Assembly: GCA_964586765.1 (NCBI GenBank)
Contig: CAZPHN010000011.1
Span: 1 to 64,000, forward strand
Direction of reading: 5' to 3'
DNA length: 64,000 bases
Source: UBA3263 sp964586765
Lineage (GTDB): Bacteria > Bacteroidota > Bacteroidia > Bacteroidales > Muribaculaceae
Shown: positions 52,091-59,710 of the stretch, in pieces
Numbering within the stretch: position 1 is the stretch's first letter
Layout: every line of letters starts with the position of its first letter
Position numbers and translations under genes: made by a program
The notes under the pieces: model-generated
What the model saw: only the letters and a program-made list of their open reading frames with translations
Databases searched by the model: none
What the model was told of the DNA's origin: nothing

Positions 52091-52138
52091 AAGTAACCGG
52101 TTCATGCCATGAGCGCGTGAACCGGTTACTTATTTTTG
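52091..52138. terminator. bidirectional terminator between porV and the aspartyl protease gene
   Basis: AAGTAACCGGTTCA (52091-52104) pairs perfectly with TGAACCGGTTACTT (52118-52131), followed by a T-rich run. The flanking genes converge. Confidence 0.85.
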
Positions 52139-52145
52139 GATTAAA

Positions 52146-53465
52146 TTATTCAGTGGTAACGATAAATTCTACCATATTGAAGTGAACTTTGCTGTAAAGC
52201 ATTAATGTGCGGAGTCCAATATTGGCGTCATACGCCATTATTGATTTGTCAGGCTGAGTTTTTACAATAAGGTCTGTTGGATTGACGGTTGTTCCTCCAA
52301 TTGTTACGTCCATATCAGGAACGTAATAGCAAGGAAGCTCGGCTGCTCCACCAACTCCGGCAGCCCTGACAGTATCAAGGCGTCCATTCTTTGTAACATA
52401 TTCCTTGTGTTTCTCATAGAAACCGGAACTTAATGAACCGAAAGCCGCATCGCCGGAATCAAGACACATAATTGTTGCATCTCCAAGGATTATACCTTTT
52501 GTCAGTAAGTTCATGCCCGATGAAAAGCACATATTTGGTGTGACGACATTACTGCGAGGAGCTACTTCTTTGGTAACAATAATGTTATTTGATGAAAAAT
52601 CAATTGTCAAATCCTTAAGCCTTAGCATAAGCTCGCTTCCTACGACAATATTAAAGCTGCTTATATACTGGTCAGCTTCTTCATTGTGTGATGAAAGAGA
52701 GGTGACCACAAAAGGAACGTCTTTAACAATTATGTTTCCTAATTTGAGCTCTTTTGCTATTGCGAAATAACCCTCACTGTTACCCATTCCTGCAACCGTA
52801 ATCTGCGTTCCTTCTAAAGGAATAAGATTATATTTTTCAGCCATTTCGTGGGATATGACGTTTGTTCCTGCACCTGTATCAAATGTAATATCTGCGTCAA
52901 TGCCGTTTATAGTGCTGTTTGTTAAGTGCATCAGTACCGAACCCTTTTCTTTGGGACCGACAGGTACGATAGAGAACGGAATTATAGCATCCTCATTATA
53001 GGGAAACTCAATTTGAAACGGTTTATATTCAGATAGAGCTGAATATCGTTTGGCGGCTGCTATTAAATTCTCAAGCGCGGCGGAATCTAAATATTGTTTG
53101 GTTTGAGCTATGATAGCGTTAATCATTGACGCGGCTTCGGCATTCAAGCCTTCTCTGCTCAAATCCATGCCAAACATTTGAACGGATGAAATCATATTTC
53201 CCAAGTCAAGTTGCCCTGAATTTAAAAGCTCTTGAAATGCGGGAATTGACACGTCGGTTCTATTCAAGCGGTTGCCTATAAGGCAACGGGAGAAGACTTC
53301 GAGAAATGGATTTATCGAATCCTTTGGCGCAGCGTTATAGATTGAATCAAGTGCAAACCAATCGGAGGCGTTCATGGCATTGCCAATCTTTTCATCAATT
53401 GATTGCGCAACTCCACTCACAGAAACTGCTCCGAAAAACAAAGCAAAAAAGTATTTACGTAACAC
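52146..53465 (-). CDS. secreted aspartyl protease-like protein with two DxG motifs
   Basis: A 439-aa protein: signal peptide (1-20, VSGVAQ), a helical N-terminal region (25-150), then a protease-like part. ITFDTGAGTNVIS (Asp196) is a classic retropepsin/pepsin active-site loop. IMCLDSGDAAFGSLS (Asp336) is a second Asp-Ser-Gly loop 140 residues later. Two lobes in one chain would make a monomeric pepsin-like site, although Bacteroidetes members are usually classed as retropepsin-like. It follows the lipoprotein gene by 21 bp on the same strand. Substrate unknown. Confidence 0.8.
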   Translation of the reverse strand: MLRKYFFALFFGAVSVSGVAQSIDEKIGNAMNASDWFALDSIYNAAPKDSINPFLEVFSRCLIGNRLNRTDVSIPAFQELLNSGQLDLGNMISSVQMFGMDLSREGLNAEAASMINAIIAQTKQYLDSAALENLIAAAKRYSALSEYKPFQIEFPYNEDAIIPFSIVPVGPKEKGSVLMHLTNSTINGIDADITFDTGAGTNVISHEMAEKYNLIPLEGTQITVAGMGNSEGYFAIAKELKLGNIIVKDVPFVVTSLSSHNEEADQYISSFNIVVGSELMLRLKDLTIDFSSNNIIVTKEVAPRSNVVTPNMCFSSGMNLLTKGIILGDATIMCLDSGDAAFGSLSSGFYEKHKEYVTKNGRLDTVRAAGVGGAAELPCYYVPDMDVTIGGTTVNPTDLIVKTQPDKSIMAYDANIGLRTLMLYSKVHFNMVEFIVTTE

Positions 53466-53486
53466 CTTTTTTAATATTTGGTGGGG

Positions 53487-54371
53487 TTAGTTCTGGCGCA
53501 TGGCGAGCTCTGCGGCGATTTGGTCGCGGGCTTCGGGCGAGAGGAGGAAAACGGTTACTGAATCGGTTGTGCAGGAAATCGCGGTAACCTCTTCGATGGG
53601 GTTGGGAATTGCCTCTACAATGTTTTTTACTGCAAGCGATTTGAGACCGTTGACCGGTAGCGTCACTTTGCTGTCGCTCGGACCAATGCCGTATTCTAAA
53701 CGATAGGCATTAGTGAGTATGGATAGTTCAGGAATAGAGCCATACATTGATAGGTAGAATCCTGCGCCCGGAGTTTTTGCTTCCTCTATGGCTTTTTCCG
53801 GTGTAACCATCAGATAGTTCGTGCCATTGATAATCGAATGCTCAGGCATAGTCATCGGGTTGTTCACTACAATGCTTTCCGGAATGGTTACGCCGTTAAG
53901 AAGACATTCGATATACCATTTAACGCCCTCTTCGCTAACTCCGGTATAGGGAACGCTGTTATCATTCAAATCCTCGCGGGTTGTGGCGGTCAGAGTGCCG
54001 TCCGCATACTTAACAGTAAAGAGCATCTGCGATGGTTCTGCATAAAAATCTTTTTTTGAAACTTTTTTGCCGTCAAGTACGTAGGTTTTGACATTCGGGA
54101 ATAAGGTTTTCAGCACTTCGTTTGTAGTACTGAGCAGCATACCTGAGTGGGGATAAAGCATCAGCATTTCGTGGTCAGGAATGTCTGTCATGGAGAGGTT
54201 CTGCATCATTACAACTTTTTCTTTGTTCAAAACCTCGGGCGTAATGGTCGCGCCTTCAATGGTGAAGGTGTTGTAAAGACCGTCATCGCGGCGGAGTTCT
54301 TCTTTGGGGGCGGTTTTGCAGCCGGAAAGGGTGACAATCGATGCCATTAGAAATAAGGCTAACTTCTTCAT
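53487..54371 (-). CDS. predicted lipoprotein of unknown function
   Basis: A 294-aa protein with lipoprotein signal ending LSGC (Cys18). I do not recognise a domain. It has regular beta-rich segments (YNTFTIEGATITPEVLNKEK, then KVVMMQNLSMTDIPD) and a C-terminal AISCTTDSVTVFLLSPEARD helix. The frame opens at 54413, but ATG at 54371 begins the signal sequence. A -7 box and a 65-bp repeat that also precedes the third MG2 paralogue lie upstream, so it may be co-regulated with that array. Confidence 0.7.
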   Translation of the reverse strand: MKKLALFLMASIVTLSGCKTAPKEELRRDDGLYNTFTIEGATITPEVLNKEKVVMMQNLSMTDIPDHEMLMLYPHSGMLLSTTNEVLKTLFPNVKTYVLDGKKVSKKDFYAEPSQMLFTVKYADGTLTATTREDLNDNSVPYTGVSEEGVKWYIECLLNGVTIPESIVVNNPMTMPEHSIINGTNYLMVTPEKAIEEAKTPGAGFYLSMYGSIPELSILTNAYRLEYGIGPSDSKVTLPVNGLKSLAVKNIVEAIPNPIEEVTAISCTTDSVTVFLLSPEARDQIAAELAMRQN

Positions 54372-54410
54372 AAGTGAAATATTTGAAATGTGGAAGATAT
54401 AATTGTAATG

Positions 54411-54418
54411 CAAAGATA
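54411..54418 (-). promoter_or_regulatory. -7 box of the lipoprotein/protease unit
   Basis: Minus strand TATCTTTG. It lies 18 nt from the poly-C repeat, exactly as in the copy at 62024-62031. Confidence 0.55.
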
Positions 54419-54436
54419 ATAAAAAATTTAGGACTG

Positions 54437-54501
54437 CCTCTTACCCCCCCCGATATATGACATTTTGACTAATTTGTAGGATATTTAGGCGAATATTTAT
54501 A
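54437..54501. repeat. 65-bp direct repeat, copy A
   Basis: Begins CCTCTTACCCCCCCC and ends GCGAATATTTATA. It matches copy B (62050-62114) at 58 of 65 positions, in the same orientation. It lies between the lipoprotein start and the end of the first MG2 paralogue. Confidence 0.8.
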
Positions 54502-54507
54502 AGTTTT

Positions 54508-57153
54508 TTAGCGAAGGATGTGACCCGTTGGGTCGAGGGCACTGACGGTCACCCGTAGGCGTGACGGGGAGGCGTTGTTATGGAAGCGGAGTTTACGACC
54601 CGGTAGGGCATTCGGGTTCCAATAGAGGGTGCGCCGGCGGTCATCGGGGAGGGGCGGAGAGTCGGAGTAATCAGGGGAGTAGAACTCTACCGGGTTAGTG
54701 TAGCCCTCAATGACGGTGCGACGCATTCCGGGCTGAATCTTTTCGCGATGCGAGGAGATAAGTTCCAGAAATACTACGCAACCAAAGCGTTTAGAGGCAT
54801 ACTCTTCTGCCAGCATTCCGCCATATACGCGTGAGCTGTCTGCCATTTCCTTGATGGCACTGCTATGGGTTAAGACTTCCTTTACATAGTCGCGGCGAGC
54901 CGCCGGGTCAATGAATTTGCAGGATTCAATGAAAGCGTCGTCGGCGGCAATAGGCATTCCATATTCAATGATGGCGTCATTGGTGTTGTTGACATATACG
55001 TTTTTAATCATATATAGAGGAATGTCGGCGGCGAGTGCAGGCTGAAGATTGTTGTATTTAGCCGTCTGACTGTTGGTCCCCATTTCTTTGTCAAGAACAA
55101 AGATTGGCTCTTTGCCTTTGTAAGTAAGTTGGGTGGAGGTAACGAAAAAGTTATTGTCAATAAGTGGGAGCAAATCGGAAAGGTGGCGAATGTAGTTTTT
55201 CCCATGGTCTTGGAGTATGTTGCGTGCCGCAGAAATATCATAACAGACCGATGCATTGTCAATATATCGGGCGGCGGCATAACGGTTTACCTCTCCTACT
55301 ACCTCAATTTCCTTCAACAGAGTACCCGATTTCGGGCTGAAAAAATTATCTTCAGAATCAATGGTGTCGGTTAGTGAGACCAAAGGAGCTGAACGCTGCT
55401 CGCATTGCAGTTCTCCGTGGTCATACGCTCTCGGACCGGGGCGTTTACTGTGGTCAAGGAGTATGCGATGATTTGCTATGTCGCCTTTCTTGTCGTTGGC
55501 GGTAAGAGTCATCATCCAGTTCCCACTGAGTTCAGCATTGATTGCAAAACGACCTAAGCTGTCGGTAATGTTTGAGTCGTAAAGCATGTCTCTGGACCCC
55601 AATGTGGTAGCTTCACTCATATCATAAAACAATGCTGAAATGCCAACTCCCGGTTGAGGTCGGTTCGTGCGTGAACTGAGCATAAGACCATTGACTTCAA
55701 TACCGCGTTCGGGCATCTCGGCTATCGGATGTTCTTTCAAACCGGTGAGATACGCCCAATTATAGCGACGCCAACCCTGTACCATCAGTAACTCATCGAG
55801 TTCACGCCGGCGCACAGGATCATCCGGCTGCTCGAAGTAGTAGACCGGACGGTATACGTAGCCCTTGATTTCAGATGCGAGCAGGAGGTCGGCAAGCATG
55901 TTTGAACCATAGTCAATCTCGTTTTCAGCATCGGTGACTGATATAACGAAGGGGATGTTGCGCGGCGCACCGGAGAGGGCTGATGTTATGTTTACTTCGA
56001 GTTCAACGGGCTCAAAGGGGTCATAGATTTCCTTGTTGAACGTATACCGGGCTTCAAGAAAGTCATGCTTATTGTTGAAAAACAGCCTGTCAGCCAGTAC
56101 GGTTCCGTCAGTGTCAAAAAGCGTGGTTTGAATTACTCCTGTAGGAAAATTAGAGCGAGACACCTTGAAACTGACCCGTTGAGTGGAGCTGAGGTCTGCA
56201 ATCGCGCGGTAGCAGAGACGCCCCCGGCAGCTGAGGCTGACTCCATATGTGTCAGATGAGAATCCGGGGCTTCGACCTATGGTGATTTCCACACTGTCAA
56301 CACCATTGGTCGGCGAACCGATATGAAGCACCACTCCTTCCTTTTCAACTTTAGGCAAATCAAGAAGGTAGCTTTTCCCGGCGGCAACAATTTCTGCTCG
56401 ATATTTTTCGTTGCTGTCGGGAATAAAGACAAAACTTCCGCGACCCATTGTTCCGGATTGAAACGAAGCGACCTCTCGACCTTTTGTGTCGGTAATTATT
56501 CCTGATGCTTGGATAGGGCGATGAAAATCATCGTAGATTTCAAAAGCTACGGTTGATTCCAGTCCGTCAACAAGATGTCCACCTTCAGGAAAGAAGCACG
56601 CGTTAAGCTTGGATGTTTTCTTTTCAGGCTTTGGGCGTTCAAAAGCCAAAGTCTTGCTGTCATATTCAAGCATCGAGCGATTTGTCCAATCTCCCTCTGT
56701 CTTCGGCTCACGAAACACCGGAATTGTGCGCGAATAGATTGTTTCTTCGCCGAAGTTAAGCATGTATTTGGTATAGGCGCGAATTTCGTAATATCCCGAA
56801 TAGAAAGGAGTTTCATCAACGAGCAAAGAGCCGTGAAACCTGCCGAGATGTGGGCGGAGCACACAGCGGTCTATAATTTTGCCACCGGGATTGAGCAATT
56901 CGACATAGACGGTCTGGCTCAGGGTTGACGGAGTGAGTCGGCTCGCCGTTACGAGATATCCGGCAAAATACAATCTGTCACCACGATAGTAGGAAGTATT
57001 GTCAAGATGCAGATAAATCATCTCCTGCTGAATCTTGCCTGAATTCTGCGCCGTAGCCTCATGAAAAGCCGCAATATTCTCTATCTGTCCCCGGGCTGAT
57101 GTCAGGGTGCATAATATCAAGAGGATTGTCAGAGCTATTCTACTCATAAGCAT
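54508..57153 (-). CDS. MG2/TonB-plug-like secreted protein, paralogue 1
   Basis: An 881-aa exported protein (signal ends SARG-Q). An N-terminal MG2-like module (about 25-140) contains MIYLHLDNTSYYRGDRLYFA and ETPFYSGYYEIRAYTKYMLN. A second module starts with FFPEGGHLVDGLESTVAFE (about 195-215). Further Ig-like domains (to about 620) follow. A plug-like segment (EPIFVLDKEMGTN, ending MIKNVYVNNTNDAI, about 690-760) comes next. The C-terminal RRTLYWNPNALPG motif is about 40 residues from the end. No beta-barrel follows the plug, unlike TonB receptors. Role unknown. An alternative start at 57147 matches paralogue 3. It follows paralogue 2 by 7 bp. Confidence 0.82.
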   Translation of the reverse strand: MLMSRIALTILLILCTLTSARGQIENIAAFHEATAQNSGKIQQEMIYLHLDNTSYYRGDRLYFAGYLVTASRLTPSTLSQTVYVELLNPGGKIIDRCVLRPHLGRFHGSLLVDETPFYSGYYEIRAYTKYMLNFGEETIYSRTIPVFREPKTEGDWTNRSMLEYDSKTLAFERPKPEKKTSKLNACFFPEGGHLVDGLESTVAFEIYDDFHRPIQASGIITDTKGREVASFQSGTMGRGSFVFIPDSNEKYRAEIVAAGKSYLLDLPKVEKEGVVLHIGSPTNGVDSVEITIGRSPGFSSDTYGVSLSCRGRLCYRAIADLSSTQRVSFKVSRSNFPTGVIQTTLFDTDGTVLADRLFFNNKHDFLEARYTFNKEIYDPFEPVELEVNITSALSGAPRNIPFVISVTDAENEIDYGSNMLADLLLASEIKGYVYRPVYYFEQPDDPVRRRELDELLMVQGWRRYNWAYLTGLKEHPIAEMPERGIEVNGLMLSSRTNRPQPGVGISALFYDMSEATTLGSRDMLYDSNITDSLGRFAINAELSGNWMMTLTANDKKGDIANHRILLDHSKRPGPRAYDHGELQCEQRSAPLVSLTDTIDSEDNFFSPKSGTLLKEIEVVGEVNRYAAARYIDNASVCYDISAARNILQDHGKNYIRHLSDLLPLIDNNFFVTSTQLTYKGKEPIFVLDKEMGTNSQTAKYNNLQPALAADIPLYMIKNVYVNNTNDAIIEYGMPIAADDAFIESCKFIDPAARRDYVKEVLTHSSAIKEMADSSRVYGGMLAEEYASKRFGCVVFLELISSHREKIQPGMRRTVIEGYTNPVEFYSPDYSDSPPLPDDRRRTLYWNPNALPGRKLRFHNNASPSRLRVTVSALDPTGHILR

Positions 57154-57160
57154 AATAGTT

Positions 57161-59701
57161 TCAATGAATTAGTGGCGTAACTACGGAAATAATCAGACTA
57201 TGGTTGTTTAATCCTTTGCCATTGAGGAAGAACTCAATTATTTTTTGTCCATTAGGGTCTGAGTTAATTAATGGGTTCCAATAAAGAGTGCGCCGATAAT
57301 CCGGCTCGACGGGTGGATTATCTGTATAATTCGGCTCATAATAAGACTCAATGTTCGTAGAATAACCTTTTATGGTGTTTCGGCGCATACCTCGTCCCAT
57401 TTCTGTCCGTTTATCAGGGTGTAACTCAAGGAACACCACGCAACCACAAACTCTGTCGGCTGCCATAAGAGAGTCAAGACTATATTCTCCTATATATAGA
57501 CAGTAATATTTCGCAATAACAGAAGGCTGAGTATTTATGAATATTTTTTTGACATAATCAAGAGGCATATCTTCAGGTTTGAATATCTCAATAGGTCCCA
57601 TATCTGAATCAATGACTTCCCTTATTCCCATCAATTCATTAACCACTCCTTTATTATCTCCAAACTCAGGTTCGACGAAAAACAACGGCTTTTTCCCGTT
57701 ATACATTAATTGTTTTCCTACATAATAAAAATTGGAGTCCATCTCAGGCAGAACATCCTTAAGGGTTTTTATAAATTTACTCCCACCATCGCGAAGTCGA
57801 TTGCCCTCATCTGTTATATCATAACTTGCAACAGAGTTTTCCATATATTGAGCCATCTCCCAAGCTGTGCCATATTTAGCGGTAACCTCCACCTCATTTA
57901 ACAATTTCGCACCGGGAATAATAAGTTTTGAGTCAGAGTCAGTAGAGTCCGATGAGGAAATTTCCGGTTTCATTATACTGTCAAGCTCTGCGTTTAGTTC
58001 TCCGGGATAATATAAGCGAGGTTCCGGTCTTTCACTCGTGTCAAGCAATATCCGGTTATTGCTTACCTTCTTTTTATTAGAAGAGGAAGTAATCATCATC
58101 CAGTCGCCAAATAAGCTGTCACGCAATAAGAACCTGCCATTGTCATCAGTTACAAAAGTAAAGGTTTTTATGACTCCGAACGTGTCCAGTTTACTTAATA
58201 ATGCAGAGACGGAGATTGCGGCTCTGGGTTTGTCGCGAAGTCGTTCAAGTACCTGACCGCGAATTTCTATTCCCTGCTCGGGGAGTGAATCAAGGCGTAT
58301 TTCCTCCATCCCGGCGAGTTGTCTCCAGCGATATCGACGCCAACCTTGCACCATCAGCAGATTGTCTAATTCTTCCTCTTTTCCGTCCTCAAAGTAGTAG
58401 GCAGGGTTATACACGTAGCCTTTGATTTCGGAACTAAGAAGCAAATCCGCCATCATATTAGACCCGTTGGCGACATGGTTGTCGGCATCAGTCACGGAGA
58501 TTGAAAAGGGAGCTGATACGGGCGCGCCGGTTTTGGAGTCGGTCAGGTTTACTGTCAGTTCCACTTTCTCAAACGGTCGGTAGGCGGGTTTGTCAAACGA
58601 GTACCCTATGTTGATGAACTCATGGCGATTGTGAAAGAAAAGTCGGTCGGCGATAGGCTGCCCCGCAGCGTTGAAGAGTGTCAGTTGGCACACTCCCGTG
58701 GGCAATTTGGCGGTCGACATCTTGAACGAGACGGAGCTTTGTTCTGAGAGGTCAACAATGCTGCGTCCATAGAGTTCGCCGCGGCATGTCAGGCTCACAC
58801 CTACCGCTTCTGTGGGAAAATTGGGCGTGCGGCTTATGGAGACCTCAATGGAGTCCTCCAAGTTGTCAACTTTCAAGGCTATTCCGCTCTGCTCCACCTT
58901 GGGCAGGTCACACCAATAGCGTTTGCCATCAACTATTACTTCAGCGGAATATCGGCGAGTGGCAGGCGTGAAGTTAATTGTTCCGCGCCCCATATGACCG
59001 CTACGGAAAGTGGCAACGATGCTGTCATTTGTGCGGTCAACGATACGTCCGGAAATGTCGGTCAGCGGTCGTTGCTTGTTGTCAGTCAATTCAAAAGCGA
59101 CTCGTGCTGGCAACCCACTGACCAAATGTCCACCTTCCGGGTAGAACTTCAGGTCAACTTTGTCAATTTTTGGCGTCTTTGGTCGCGACATCGGCATAGT
59201 CTTCGGGTCGTGTTTCAGGATTGTGCGTTCCGCCCAATTTCCCTCCTTTTGGGGGGCAGCATAAATTGGGATTACACGCGAGAAGATTGCCTCCGGTCCG
59301 AAATTGAGCATATATCGGGTGTAGGCGCGGATTTCATAATAGCCGGAGTAGAATGGAGTTTCATCGGCGAGTAAAGAGCCGTGACAGCGTCCATTCTCAG
59401 GATGCAACACGCAGCGGTCAATGATTTTGCCGTTGGGGTTGAGCAGCTCTACGTATACCGTCTTACTCAGATTGGATGGTTTAAGATGTCCGGATGTCAC
59501 GAGATAGCAGGCGAAGAAGATACGGTCCCCGCGATAATAAGAAGTATTGTCAAGATGCAGGTAAATCATCTCCTGCTGAATCTTGCCGGAGTTTTCAGCC
59601 GTAGTTGCATGGTAAACCGCCAGCGAGTCAATCGCCGACATCTGCCCCTTCGCTACAAACGGCATCAATAGTGTTAATAAAGAAATAATAATGAATTTCA
59701 T
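57161..59701 (-). CDS. MG2/TonB-plug-like secreted protein, paralogue 2
   Basis: An 846-aa member of the same family, more divergent. Signal peptide (1-19, FVAKGQ), MG2-like module (IQQEMIYLHLDNTSYYRGDR), and YPEGGHLVSGLPARVAFE (about 190-207). The plug-like part is KKPLFFVEPEFGDNKGV, then PLDYVKKIFINTQPSVI. The C-terminus holds PDYRRTLYWNPLIN and ends in a hydrophobic stretch (SLIISVVTPLIH), where the others end polar. Separated from both neighbours by under 10 bp, so all three are one transcript. Confidence 0.82.
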   Translation of the reverse strand: MKFIIISLLTLLMPFVAKGQMSAIDSLAVYHATTAENSGKIQQEMIYLHLDNTSYYRGDRIFFACYLVTSGHLKPSNLSKTVYVELLNPNGKIIDRCVLHPENGRCHGSLLADETPFYSGYYEIRAYTRYMLNFGPEAIFSRVIPIYAAPQKEGNWAERTILKHDPKTMPMSRPKTPKIDKVDLKFYPEGGHLVSGLPARVAFELTDNKQRPLTDISGRIVDRTNDSIVATFRSGHMGRGTINFTPATRRYSAEVIVDGKRYWCDLPKVEQSGIALKVDNLEDSIEVSISRTPNFPTEAVGVSLTCRGELYGRSIVDLSEQSSVSFKMSTAKLPTGVCQLTLFNAAGQPIADRLFFHNRHEFINIGYSFDKPAYRPFEKVELTVNLTDSKTGAPVSAPFSISVTDADNHVANGSNMMADLLLSSEIKGYVYNPAYYFEDGKEEELDNLLMVQGWRRYRWRQLAGMEEIRLDSLPEQGIEIRGQVLERLRDKPRAAISVSALLSKLDTFGVIKTFTFVTDDNGRFLLRDSLFGDWMMITSSSNKKKVSNNRILLDTSERPEPRLYYPGELNAELDSIMKPEISSSDSTDSDSKLIIPGAKLLNEVEVTAKYGTAWEMAQYMENSVASYDITDEGNRLRDGGSKFIKTLKDVLPEMDSNFYYVGKQLMYNGKKPLFFVEPEFGDNKGVVNELMGIREVIDSDMGPIEIFKPEDMPLDYVKKIFINTQPSVIAKYYCLYIGEYSLDSLMAADRVCGCVVFLELHPDKRTEMGRGMRRNTIKGYSTNIESYYEPNYTDNPPVEPDYRRTLYWNPLINSDPNGQKIIEFFLNGKGLNNHSLIISVVTPLIH

Positions 59702-59710
59702 GGTAAGATA

